DNA from: Lanius collurio | Lineage: Eukaryota > Chordata > Aves > Passeriformes > Laniidae | DNA: 64,000 nt | Reading direction: 5' to 3' | Assembly: GCA_020086605.1 (NCBI GenBank) | Contig: JACBWW010000022.1 | Coordinates: 5,519,358-5,583,357 of the forward strand | In this document: positions 49,812-61,224 of the stretch, in pieces | Position numbering within the stretch: position 1 is the stretch's first letter | How the letters are laid out: each line of letters starts with the position of its first letter | Made by a program: the position numbers and the translations under genes | The notes under the pieces: model-generated | The model's database searches: none | The model's input: the letters and a program-made list of their open reading frames with translations, nothing else | What the model was told of the DNA's origin: nothing

Positions 49812-52455
49812 TTTAAAGTCTTCAGTTCACCTTCTACTTTGGCTTTATCATACATCACTCAAGTAATGTACAAAATCTCAAAGGGAGAAGAAATTATTTC
49901 TGTATATATAGCACTTGGTTAAAAAATGCAAGTTCAATATAATTTCTGGAAGAAGTCTATGCCTGAAATCAGGATAAACCTGGTATTAAAAATAAATTGT
50001 AATATGAGTTCTTGGCTACAGAGCATGTTGTTGCAGATATGGGGCAGTGTGGGCTGAAAGGACTGTTTGTTGACTGTTTCTCTCAGACACAGTACATGAA
50101 TCCCGTTCTGAGGTGGTCTGCTGGTTGCCTGCAGTGCAGGAGAAAATACAGTTTCCCTTTTGATGTATAATTTGGCTTCTGTTTTTTGCTTTGCTTTCCT
50201 TAGAGCACTGATGACTGAACACAACTGGAGCTGGTGGAGGATGTCAGACTGATATGCTGCTGCTCTTATACCAGACTACCCAGCTGGGGTGTCTTCCTCA
50301 TATTAAATCAAGCCTCACATTTGAGGTCAATGAAGCATTTCCCCCAAATCAGATTGGCATGAACCATTACATTTTTTTTCAGGTTTTTGTGTGGGTTTTT
50401 TTTTTTTAGCATTGAAAGTAATTTGAGAATTGTGACACTATAACTACGTAATTATAAATAAAAGAGAAGCAACTCCATCACCTGGTGACTGAACACAGTA
50501 CTTTGAGTCATTATTTACAGCCAGGTTTGTCTGGCCAATGCCTGTCTGGACATAAGTCCCCATTCTTGCCAAAAGATATCCAAAACTTGGACTAGCTTTT
50601 ATTGGAGAAAGCAAAGTCAAAACCTGATAGACTGACAGAGCTGTAACTGTTTTGTCAAGTTGAAAAAGATCAAGAAAATAAAAAATATCTGGATGTGTAT
50701 AAATAAACAACTTGACAACAAACTGGCTTTCACAGACAATTCTCTTACTTTCTCAAGAAATGGATGAGTCATGATGAAATGTCAATAGAAATACTGGCAG
50801 ATCAGAGCTGAGTGAATAGGCAAGGAATGATATTCATGTTAACCAACATCAATTCTTCAGAAATCCACTTTTCCCTTTCATCTACCATTGGAGGGACTAA
50901 AAGAAAGGTTTTATTGAATAATCAAATTTCATTTGGGAGGCTAAGTAAAAAATATTTTCATGTCTATAAAACACACATACTGATTAAAAAGTTCCACCAA
51001 AGCAGCATCTGCATAGAAATTGTGTAAATTGGTCTCCACTTTCTGCACAGATAAATCCTTAGATTAGAAAAAGTTAGGTCAGGATAAGGAGTGCTTAAAT
51101 TCTAAAAGCTCATCCTTCAAATATTGATGTCAATATCTTGCATTATCTAATATAAATTTCCTGTTTCATTCAAATGTTAATATATACACAAAAAAAGTTG
51201 GATTACAGGGGCCACAGGAGGCCCAGTGGTTAGTTATGATAGCAAGCAATGTCCTTTTTTCCATGCAGGCAGCCCTCTGGGCAACAGGAAGATGTGCTAC
51301 TGCTGCTCAAAGAACTTATAATAGGTTTTGTATTGCTACTTTATTGGGGAGGGATCTAGAAAAAACCCTCTGGTTAAAAATGCACACTGGTCTATACCAT
51401 GGGAGTTTCCTTGTGCTCAGCTGGGTTAGAATGGAAACAGCCCCTGTTTCCTACTTGCTACCTTTGAGCATTATGCTGGAATGACAAATTAGTGCTTTTC
51501 ATGCAGGGGCAGGAGAAAACTCATCACGAATGCTGCTCCCCACAGAAGATCATGGAATGCTTCCCATCTAACACATGGTCTAATTTACACTCATCTCTTT
51601 TTATATTTAATGTCATAACCAAAAGAAGTTGGAACTAGTAGAGCCCAACATGTTAGTGTGAGTTTGGATTTTGTTTTCTGTTGCTTTTCTGAGCACAAAT
51701 GTAGTGATAAACAGTAATGTCTTAGGAACTTGCTTTGGTGGGACCTGACAGCAAGCCTACCTGTTTGGGGGCTGTTCTGAAAGAGATGACTGAAAGTTTC
51801 AACAAACAAAGTTAAAATCCTCTTAAAATTGCGTAAGATTTTTATCTGTGAAGACTTGGTTTGGTGTCTCAGATTACAAGACATTTGGTCAGGGATGTTT
51901 GCTTTCCTGTCACAGGGCTACTGATTAATATGAAATAAACTCCATCTATAACTACATCTGTTTTTCTGTCTAGCTAAGGTGGCAAGTTGCTGTATGAAGA
52001 AGAGTGTCTGCAAGGCTCAGACACACAGTACTTCATGCAACTTTCAGGACTGCATTTATTTTTAATTGATCCTCCAGTACTATGCCCCTTATGGAGTGTT
52101 TAAACCAATGTCAACCAGAAAGGGGTACTAAACTCTACTAAACTGTACAAGATCCTTTTTTGGTTGCAGTTAAAGATAACTTATTTATGAGGACATGAAT
52201 AAAACTCTAAGTGTGTGAATGTAAATATGTTCAAAACTTTCAGAACCCTTTTCCTTTACTTCATAGATTGGAAAATGTCAGACATGGATTTTTTCCCCTT
52301 TTCCATCACAAAAAATTCAACAGGGCCCTTTGAATATTTTCTCTCACCTGATGTTTTTCTCCATCCCTATATTAACTGGATACAACGTTGGAAGTTCTGT
52401 TATCCAATGAGAAAATCAAATCAAGCAGAAGAGAGGCTTTTCCAGAATTGGCAGT

Positions 52456-52490
52456 GTTCTGGCATTCATCCAGAACATTCATGTTCTGGA
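52456..52490. promoter_or_regulatory. Steroid-receptor-like palindromic half sites
   Basis: The segment 52469-52490 is a perfect palindrome of two 10-bp arms (tccagaacat and atgttctgga) with a two-base spacer. It contains AGAACA and TGTTCT half sites of the glucocorticoid/androgen receptor type, but with four bases between them rather than the usual three. A third half site, GTTCTGG, lies at 52456-52462. The symmetry is certain; receptor binding is a guess. Confidence 0.35.
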
Positions 52491-53889
52491 AACAAGCCCC
52501 TGACAAGCTCAGACACGTGTGATTCTCACCAGAAATAAGCAGGTCTTCTCAGCCCATGTGTGACAGCACGGATATTACTCCTGAAAGCAGTCGTTTCAGA
52601 AGAGCTATTCTTTAGTAACTTCATTTACAAATGTTTTTAATCCACTTGCACTGTAAAGTAAGAAAAACAGCTGAGGGAGTGACTGCATCACTCCACCAAC
52701 CATCCCTTTATTTTGGGATAGACTTCTCAAACATTTTTCACAGCCTGAAGTACCTCCCCAGTGTCACAGCAAACAACAGGTTTGTTCTTTTTACACAAGA
52801 GAAGCAGCAAATAGGCCAAAATCCTGGCCAAACCTGCCATGGTTAATGTATTTAGGTAGTTACATGACATTAATTTCTCAGTAAAGGGAAAAATCAGTGA
52901 AGTTGCACTGTTTGGTTTCCCAGAACAAGAGTCTCATACTATCCAAGTACTGCTGACATAGAGCTGATGAATGCATAGCAGCAAAGTACAGAATGAGAAT
53001 GGCACTCGCCCTTTATATATTACACTTTTCCTTTCAGGTCCTCATAGAAATTAGGAGTGAGTCAGTATGGGAGACCAAAATCTCACCAAAATCAATACGA
53101 AATAAATTAAAGATGGTGAATTAACTGTAAAGACTATTAGTGTTCATGAGTTATATTCAAGTCAAAAGATTACAGTGAAATAGAAATTAAAGGGATAAAC
53201 AAAGACAGCTCATTATCTTACTTAATTTTCCCTTTTATGGATTAAATTTTACACTTTAAGAAGTTTGGTGGTTTCTTTCCAGTCAAAATATAAGTTCTAT
53301 AACTCACACAGAACTAGAATTTTTATTCTGTAGAAAACTTCAGAGTTCCACACATTAACTACATGGCATATCATTGCACCAGTATGAAACAATTTTCCTC
53401 TGAGAATGTAGCCAAGAATAAAAGGCTCAGAAATAACGTATTCCTCAAACCTGAGTTTAATGTGAATGTTATGGAAGATATTCAATTGCACCTGCTCAGA
53501 ATCCAAAGTCAATTGTGATGTCTTTGAATCTCCATGCTGTATTTGACAGTGCAGCTCCATCTGCTTGGAGGTTTTTCTACAACTGTCCTTTGAAGGGTAA
53601 ATCCCACTGAAGAGGTGGCCTATGAAGTCGAGTTAATATAACCACAGTACTTGTCTGGCCATGTCAGGGACGGTGCACAGGGGTCCTGCTGTGCTTACAG
53701 CAGCAACAGAGCCAAAAAACCCTACTGTGTCTGCAAAAATAACTAGCCTATTTTTGAGCCAGAACTGGTTCTTTTATGTCCTGACACAAAATACAACATA
53801 TCCTTACAACAGTTTGTTGCTGTTTTTGCCTTTTTTATTTTTTTAATAACAGGAGAAGTTTTTGTAAAGTATTCAGAAGAACGATACCA

Positions 53890-53998
53890 GGTTTGGCCCC
53901 AGCCCAGCAAAGCACATGTTTAACCTTCTGCATGTCACTAGTTTCTGAAATCAATGGGACTGCTTGCAGCCTGAGAGTAAATCCTGTGCTTCAGTGCT
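53890..53998. repeat. Decayed ancient amniote palindromic repeat
   Basis: The strings ttggccccagcccagcaaag, cacatgtttaacctt, aatcaatgggactgcttgca and agtaaatcctgtgcttcagt follow the order of the bird and reptile family with GGCCCGATCCAGCAAAGCAC..ATGCTTAAC on one arm and CAATGGGACTACTC..TGCTTAAGTGC on the other. This is the clearest ancient repeat copy in the window. Confidence 0.6.
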
Positions 53999-54869
53999 CC
54001 ACCACAATAAGACCCTTACAATTGTTTTCTTCTGTACAGACAACTCTAGAAACCCTCACAGAGCCTCAATGACTTCCACACATGAAGAAGAACCTCTGCT
54101 ATAGGTAGGAGGAAATCTTGCTAAACACCTATTTTTCCAGCTTTTTAGCCTTTTGTTCCATTTCTTTGCCAACCTGTACCAGAAATTAAACCTTGTTGGA
54201 GACACAGACTAGCTAGGAGCAGAGGAAGTTGGGTGCATTTGTAAAAGGGAGACCTTTCCTGTCGAACAGAGAAAGGAAGTTTGACATATATAATAAAATA
54301 ATTGTAGATATGTAAATTACAAGTGCAACAAATAAAGGGCTCCTTTAGCTTTGATGGTGAAAACAGTTTGGTTTGTTTTTTTTCACAAAGAGCAAAAGAC
54401 TTGTACTTTTGCAAGACTGTCTTCAAAGAAACTATTTTTCATTCATGAAAGCTGCATTAAATACTTTTATTTGCTCTACAAACCATAAGTAACACTTCAG
54501 AGATCAAGCACTGTGGAAAGCTTGGAGCAAGGTGCAGCCTGACTGTTTGCATGGAGTAGGTGATTAACAGCTTGACTTGGAATATTTCAAGTACCCCAAA
54601 TTGCTGTAAATACCTTTGGAACACCAGGACCTATATTGCTAAGGTTGAGAGTTTTATAAAATAATTATGTCTGTTTTCTCTGGAAGAAAATAATTGAAAT
54701 TTGGGTAGACTCAATCTTAAAAGCACAAAGCTGCAAGAAACTTTTAAACAAAATATAGGAATTGGCAATTTTTTTCCTAAATATTTTTCATGACTTGCCA
54801 AGCCGATGTGTAACAAATGACATCACTTGAGCCAGAAAAATTAGCTCTCCTCTTCTGAATAATAATCCC

Positions 54870-54892
54870 TTTTTTTTTTTTTTTTTTTTTTT
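54870..54892. repeat. T homopolymer (23)
   Basis: An uninterrupted run of 23 T. No retrocopy or SINE body is visible beside it. Confidence 0.9.
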
Positions 54893-55131
54893 GATGCAAC
54901 AAACCCCAAAGATTCAGACCTACTTGTTGCTGGCTGAAGAGCTCTCTCCTACAAGAAATCAGTTTCTGATGAAACCTGTTATGTGCATATAAGGTGAGAA
55001 ACTACTGCCTTCACCTTGGGTGAGAAGCCACTCTCAGCTTTACCTCAGGATGCTGAAATGTTTTATGAGCTAGTGTTTGTGGTGTCAGCCTGAAAAATGA
55101 TATTTAACATCCTCCTCCCCCCAAAAAACCC

Positions 55132-55146
55132 AAACACACACACACT
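55132..55146. repeat. Short (CA)n microsatellite
   Basis: A run of alternating C and A follows an A/C-rich lead (ccccaaaaaacccaaacaca). Confidence 0.75.
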
Positions 55147-55889
55147 CTTAGCCATATAGCAAATTATCCCAGAGTTTTGCAGTGAAGAAGTGGGAGCAGG
55201 TTTCTGCTGAGCATTGGCTGGGTTTGCACCTATGACCTTAATGTTTCAAGTCACACCTGCATCCACACATCAGCCCCTGCACTGCTCTTGCCAGGCTGTG
55301 TGTGAGACTCAGAGCAGGTGAGAGCCCTGACCCCTCCTCACCTACAGTGCCATTATACAGGGGGCAAAATGGCAAATGTTTAACAGTGCCGAGCTTAATT
55401 AATTTACCTCAATGGTGGGCAGGGCTGCTTCTCCTTTAACACGGTGTAAATATCCTGTGCCCTTCCATCCGCAGTTGGGAAGCACCTTGCCCTGCTGCCG
55501 GGGTGAGGAAGAATTAATGAGCAGAATATTGCCTGCATATGCTGATGAAAACGCAGGCAGTGCTCAGGGTACTTTGCCTCGCTGATGTTTGATTTGTCTG
55601 CTTCACTCTCCATCCTTTCTCGGGCAGCAGAGCTGGAGGTTTACCCACACTAACTTCTCCATCCACATTGCTTTTTTTTAAAGTGGAGAGATGGCTTGAA
55701 TTCACTATGAGAGGTAAAAAACTAATTCCTAGCACCCACACCTGCCTGAGTATAGTGATGTATTTCAGCCCTGCACGTCTGACATGCAGTAAAATATCAG
55801 CATCTTACAGTACCAGATACTAATTAGAAAAAGAAATGTGTTAGATGTCAGGCCTCAAGAAAGCAAACTTAACATTCTGACAGCAGCTG

Positions 55890-56700
55890 GAGAGTGATAG
55901 CCATAATCAAGCATTGTCCCTGCTTAGATCTGTGCCAAACAACCTCGCTTACTTCCAGCTAATTCTCCATCTGAGACGATCTTTCTTTACGATTCCAAAG
56001 AAACATGTTGTCAGTTCCCACCTGCTGGCACTGCGAGAAATAAAACCGCAGTTGATCGGCTGCAATAGGTCAGCAGAATAGTGCATTGAACTGTTGTTTG
56101 TGCTTCCAAGCTGTGTTACAGGGGATTCACTAACATTTATTAACCCTTTCTCAAATCATGGCTTTTATTATGCTTTTATAAAGCAGGAAGGTTTCAAGGA
56201 TGAAAACACATCTTTTTAGGAATTTCAAAGGAAGCAAAATTTGGGCTTGCTGCCAGGCTAAAAGTTCGATATAATTTGAAAACCAAAATATATTAGAGAA
56301 GAAAGAAAATGCAGATGTCAGCCTAGTGACACAGAGTAATCTATTTGCTCAGTGCTTGTATTTTCCTACCAATTTTGTATTTTTCAAAAAGGACAATAAA
56401 AGAATTGTGCTCACTGCTAATTAATGACAAGCTGGTAAAAGCATCTATCCATTGTTCCATTTATTTCTTCATTTCCAGCAGTTAACAGCCCTGTTCTGAA
56501 ATGAATCAATGTCGTTTACACAATGTTGTCACCCCTATTGTTTCTTTATCATCCTTGCATTTTCATAAATCGGAGGTGTTAATCCCTTAATGGCTTCTCT
56601 CAGAGCTCTAAAATGTATGCAAAATGGTAATCCATCCCCTAAACAATTCACATTTAGGCAGGCACCCTCTTAAATATGTTTACTATTAAAATGAGTCCTT
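55890..56700. promoter_or_regulatory. Putative conserved non-coding element cluster
   Basis: About 800 bases are free of repeats and of useful frames and rich in regulatory cores: cttttattatgcttttataa (caudal/HOX-like), actgctaattaatgacaagc (homeodomain), ctattgtttctttatc (SOX/FOX-like), taaatcggaggtgttaatcc and gtatgcaaaatgg. CpGs survive in gagacgatc, accgcagttgatcgg, atgtcgttt and aatcggagg, unusual for AT-rich non-coding DNA. A CTCF-like site is embedded at 56015-56028. Confidence 0.5.
56015..56028 (-). promoter_or_regulatory. CTCF-like motif, minus strand
   Basis: The reverse complement reads CCAGCAGGTGGGAA, which matches 12 of 14 positions of CCASYAGRKGGCRS; positions 12 and 14 differ. 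It also contains an E-box (CACCTG on the plus strand). Its orientation converges with the plus-strand match at 38198-38211. Confidence 0.33.
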
Positions 56701-56999
56701 TGTTTGGATCTAACCCTATCTGTTTGTTTTCTAAACACTGAATCATAGCAGGTATGCAGAGTCTCATTTCAAGTAGGGACTATCAACTAACCCTGTCCTT
56801 TCAGAAACCTGGTGATTTATCTATAGAGATGAAAGAGGTTTGGGGTTTTTATTAAGGAGTCAGAGTATGTGTATACGAAATTCCCTGTCAGGTTTTGAAG
56901 GGAAAATCAAGGGTTTGGTGCAAAGATTATTAATGCAAGAAAAAGACATTTACTGGCCTTAGTGGTGTTTGGTCTGGGCCTGAGTAACAGCACTATGTG

Positions 57000-57510
57000 T
57001 TCTCTCAGAGACTGGAAAGAAAACCATTACATTTATCCAGCATACTTTAAAAGCAGCAGACTGTCCTTGCTGATAGATTTAATATCTTTGTTATTCAGAA
57101 GTGCAATAGAGTTAGTGCTTAAATCTTTGCATGATTGGGATTGTAAAGTTTGTAGGACAGGCTGCACCTTATTGTCTATGCAGAGATCTGCACAGGCACC
57201 CAGACAGCTGCTTACAACCTTTTGTAGTTTGCATCAACTTAAATGCTCTTGTTCTTAATTATATTTTACAAGCTTTTTAAAGTAAATTCTGCACAGTTTA
57301 ATGGCTTAATCCCTCTGAAATATTCTTTTTCCATTTGTTTTTAGCAAGGTCACTATCAATGCTAATACTTTATATGCACTTTTCTGAGCTCGATTCAAAG
57401 TAATTTAAATCATTGTGTTTCATTTCATTGCTATTATATTACTTTGGGTCAGCACCAAAATGAACTGCATCAAAGCAACTTTCTAGGAATTATATGCAGT
57501 TGAAGGATAA
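57000..57510. promoter_or_regulatory. Putative conserved non-coding element
   Basis: This repeat-free, smoothly AT-rich block has aaatctttgcatgattggga, gcaaggtcactatcaatgct, agtaatttaaatcattgtgt and gcatcaaagcaactttctag. These are homeodomain, nuclear-receptor-half-site (AGGTCA) and TCF-like cores. A 98-codon plus frame at 56962-57258 crosses its left half without splice sites. Confidence 0.35.
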
Positions 57511-58019
57511 TTTCCAGCATCAAGGTGCAAACTTCTTAAAATGAGATTTCAAACATATTCTTATCTGAGTAGGATAGTTTGATGAGATACTATACTGGCA
57601 TAAGGACCAAGACGAAAAAGTCCATAACCTTAAAACTGAAATATCTGTCAAATAGGCAGAGAAATATTTCAATAACTTAAAGGAAAAAAAGAGTATTGGT
57701 GGCAACAGTGGCAGCAACCTGAATAAAAAACTAAAACCAAAATGATGCTTAAAACATTTCTATTCAATTCACTTTTGTTTCAAGTTGCAGAATCTATATT
57801 GCTTAGAAGTGCCACTGAAGTTCTCCAACAATGTCTGATTGTGTGATCTGTGCTGCTTTAAGGATGGATCCTTGGAGTTCTGACACAGAGAGAAGATCAA
57901 GGCTTGGCAGTGACCGTAACATGCTGCTACACAGCAGGCAAACATTGGAGTGGAGCAGCTGCACCAAGGCGGGTTGTGCTGCCTTTTTCCTTTATGCTCT
58001 TGTTTTGACTTGTGTTAAT

Positions 58020-58160
58020 CACCCATTGTTCTAGGTGGGAGAGCTAAATTAAAGGACAGGGCGATCGAATAGAGCTCCCATTCAATTAGAGGAAGCAGGT
58101 CACCGCAAATTCTGCTGCACGACGAGGTGATAAGCAGGAATTAGAAGCGTACCTGGAGAG
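58020..58160. promoter_or_regulatory. Putative short conserved non-coding element
   Basis: A compact block keeps five CpGs in about 100 bases (gggcgatcgaatag, caccgcaaat, gcacgacgagg), in an AT-rich CpG-poor setting. It includes cattcaattagagg (homeodomain core). There is no frame or repeat. CpG retention is the main reason to suspect constraint. Confidence 0.4.
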
Positions 58161-61105
58161 GTGTACTATTTAGAATTAGGCAAAACAGTATAATTTTAAC
58201 TAAGGTTAAATGTAAATACTTTGTAGTCTTTCTGAATGTTCAACATCTTTTAGGAGGAAACAATATAAATCTCTGAAGTTTTCCTTTTGTCATCAATTTA
58301 CAGCACGAATTTTTAGGGCCAGAAGTGAAGCCTAACTGGAAGATGAAAAAGATACATGGGGAAAAAAGAAAAAAAACACCAAAACCAAACACCTTGATTT
58401 TTTATACACAGTTGTGAGATAATCTCCAGTGTGTTCACGCCAGCCAAATTAGATTGCCATTTCATAAATAAGCATGGAGAGAAGTGACTGTGTAGAACTT
58501 TCAGACTAACAAAGGGGATGCTGGGATCCCCAATGAGAGAAGATCTCCAATGAGGGAAATCACTGAGAATCATGGCTGTGTTTTAGGATGGACTTTCTAC
58601 CAAATAAAAAATGGCAGGTTTCAGACATTTCTTAAGAATAACCATTCTCATAAGATTTCAATCCAAATTTTCTTGGGCATGGGGGTTTTGAATAGACTTT
58701 GAATGTTAATCTAAAACTGTCACATCCACAGAGCTCCTGAGAGTTTGCCAAACATTCTTCATTAGTATTCCCTAAGCTCTGTGAGATCTGCTCTTGTCTT
58801 CTAGGAAGGTGGGCTGGGATTATTTGGTCCACAATCTACTGAGTTATGGAGCTCCTGAGCTAAATTAGTAGTTACACCTTTTGAGGAGTCATCTGCACAT
58901 CTTCTGCACTCTGGGGAGTTCTCTCAGGCTTTTCATTTGATGCATGTGGCAAGAGATCCCTCTGTGGGGTGTGGAGTGCACCTTTCCTGGTTAGAACAAC
59001 ACAGATTGAAGGAGAAAGGGTTGGGGTCATACCCATGTTAATGTCTCTTGATGTGGTGATATTAAAGTGCATCTCTGGGCATTCACAAGATGTGATTTGG
59101 AAACAGATATCAGCAGTTCTCCTAAGAACAATAATGCAAATGGTCCAGGGATGCAAATAAATTGGAAATACCATTCTCCAGCTATTGATAGAAGTGACAC
59201 AGTTATTTGGCATAAATCCATTCTCTTCCTGTGGCATAATGTAATTTTTGAGGCTTTCAGGCTCCTACACTGCCACATCCTCTGTTTGCCATACTCTGTC
59301 CTGGGACAGATCCTTGTGTTTTGTGGTGCACGTGAGGAGTGGACATTTTGATCAAAAGAGGTACTGACAAACTGTGTATGAATTAATGAAATGAGAAAGA
59401 GAGACACTTCTGGAGCTGGTTTCTACAGATTTCAATGCAAATATTTTCAATTTAAAGAACTGGACAATATGGCTTATCAGTGTTAATTTTTTAGTTCACT
59501 GAGCATAACCATCAAACATAACCTAAAAAATCAGGACTTCCTCTTACCTCACTTAAATATGAGGGAATTCTCTCTACAACAAAGCAAGCAGCAGCATTTC
59601 TCTGACTCTATTGACTGCTCTAAGTCATAGACAGCAGGCAAGATAATCAAGCATACATTGTTGTCTGCCAGAAGAGTCCTCAAGTGTTCTGCAACATATA
59701 TTTTTTAGAGGTATCACCCGAAAAATTTATCCTTGAATAAGATTGAAATGTGAGGTCTGGCAAGGTATTCTGAGTCTGGATTTTTTAAACCTAATTCTGT
59801 TGCAAATGTAACTGCTCTGATTGTTTTGATTTAATCAAAACTGGCTGTTAAATCTCTAATTCTAACGTCTTTTCAATCTTTGCTCAAAGTGACACATATG
59901 TACTCCGTGACTGTGTATTGTGAAGTTAACAACTTGTTATTTGGCCTATCAGTAGTTGAATATTCAGCCCCTTGTTGGAATTGTTCAAAATGTAAAACTA
60001 TTTCTGCCTTTATCATTCCTGTCTCTCAATTCAACCTTAGAGATCATAGATTTTCCAGAAAACAATTAAGAAAAATACAGAGATGTTATATTTTTAACTT
60101 CTAAGGCTGAAGGTTTCCAGACTCACTTTGTAGTTGAAGAGAAAAAGAATAAGGAGGAGGAAGAATAAACTATATATTTCATCTTCTAGTGATAAGCCAA
60201 TATTGAAATATACCTGTTTTTAAAGACTAGTCAACATCTTAATAGAGAAATAAAATAGTGCAGACATTATTTTAAGATAACCAGAGGAGTTACCAATCCC
60301 ATTTTTATATGAGTACATGATATTCTCTGAAAAATGAATTAAATTCCACAAATATTAGTTCTCTCTCTTTTTTTTTTTTTTTTTTTTTTTTTTTAGCAAA
60401 TATGTAAGTTCATGGTGTCATTAGACTTCAGCATATCCAGAAGAAATAAATTCAGTTGGTGAACTCTATTCAATCCACTGAGGAAAAAAATCCCTATTTG
60501 CACAAGCCAATTAAGGTTTATATTTAAAAGAATCTTCAAGAAATTAACATTAAAATTTCATAATAAGCATTAAGATTTTCAAGTAAGGCTATCAAATACA
60601 AAACCAGATCATTGCAATTAAGGCCATCCCAGCAGTTTTTCAGAAATAATTGCCAACCCTCACATATGTCACATCTAGCCATCTACATGCATACTTAGTG
60701 GCCAGAGTGAATTGGGACTGTGTCAGCTGATTATTTCTGTAATCAAACACCCCTTTGATCAAATGAAGCATCGCTTGAATATCATTCAATGGAATGTAAC
60801 AGAGAGTATTTATTAAATTGTTTCTAGCTACCATCACTGTTGGGAACATTTAAAGCAAGTCTTGCTCATATTTGTTTGGTTTATTTTCGTTTATCATTGA
60901 GAGCAGCTGTCATACCTGGACAAATCAGCATTTTTATGTCATTTGTGTAAGGAAAAATACTGGTGCTCTTTGCCTAACAAATCCTTAACCTATGACTGAT
61001 GAATTATCTACAGACTTTAGCCACAGTTTTTTCACTATAAGTTTCATATTCTATCAAGCAAACTAGGAAAAAAATATTCTTAGCCAAAGGATGAAGAATT
61101 TTATT
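58160..61105. other. Unique DNA with overlapping unassigned frames
   Basis: At 58872-59407 three frames of 94-126 codons overlap on both strands. None resembles a family I know and no splice pair brackets them, so I treat them as chance, or at most a much-decayed element. A near-repeat (ccaatgagagaagatct then ccaatgagggaaatc) lies at 58530-58562. The T run at 60368-60394 and AT-rich sequence fill the rest. Confidence 0.45.
60368..60394. repeat. T homopolymer (27)
   Basis: An uninterrupted run of 27 T preceded by a ctctct stretch. No adjacent retrocopy body is visible. Confidence 0.9.
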
Positions 61106-61109
61106 CAGC

Positions 61110-61172
61110 TGGTCTAAATCTTGCTGAAATCAGTAGAGGCTCCTACAGACTTTGGTAGGCTCTGAATGAAGC
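61110..61172. repeat. Decayed ancient amniote palindromic repeat
   Basis: The strings aaatcttgctgaaatcagta, gaggctcctacagactttgg and taggctctgaatgaagc parallel the bird and reptile family ATCCTGCTGAAATCAATGG, GAGTCCTGCCATTGACTTCAG, TGGGCTCTGGATCAAGC. It adjoins the strongest non-coding element, which begins at about 61225. Confidence 0.5.
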
Positions 61173-61224
61173 TCTAAGTGTACACTAGCTTTAGGGACAC
61201 ATTACTTTTGTGTTATTTTTGTGG

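Larger units (their letters stand above)
45870..53880. other. Unique AT-rich DNA, long featureless stretch
   Basis: Apart from the candidate exon at 46441-46575 and a smooth block at 46970-47300 that may be constrained (aatggcagttttttctggcc, ctgccgggtcatcagatg), I see no gene. The region 47800-50000 is very AT-rich. Low-complexity tracts lie at 49761-49811 (A/C-rich) and 50399-50412 (T run). Frames up to 107 codons (52215-52538) are unrecognised and lack splice pairs. Confidence 0.55.
54000..55880. other. Unique AT-rich DNA, no gene seen
   Basis: It contains a T run of 23 (54870-54892) and a short CA repeat (about 55132-55146). The patch 55240-55330 has an acceptor-like gcactgctcttgccag followed only 28 nt later by GCAG|GTGAGA, which is too short to call. 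Nothing else is seen. Confidence 0.55.

Noticed and set aside
58872..59407. Three overlapping frames of 94-126 codons on both strands, considered as a retroviral remnant
   Set aside because: I could find no retroviral motif in any of the three frames, and their overlap on opposite strands points to low stop density rather than coding.
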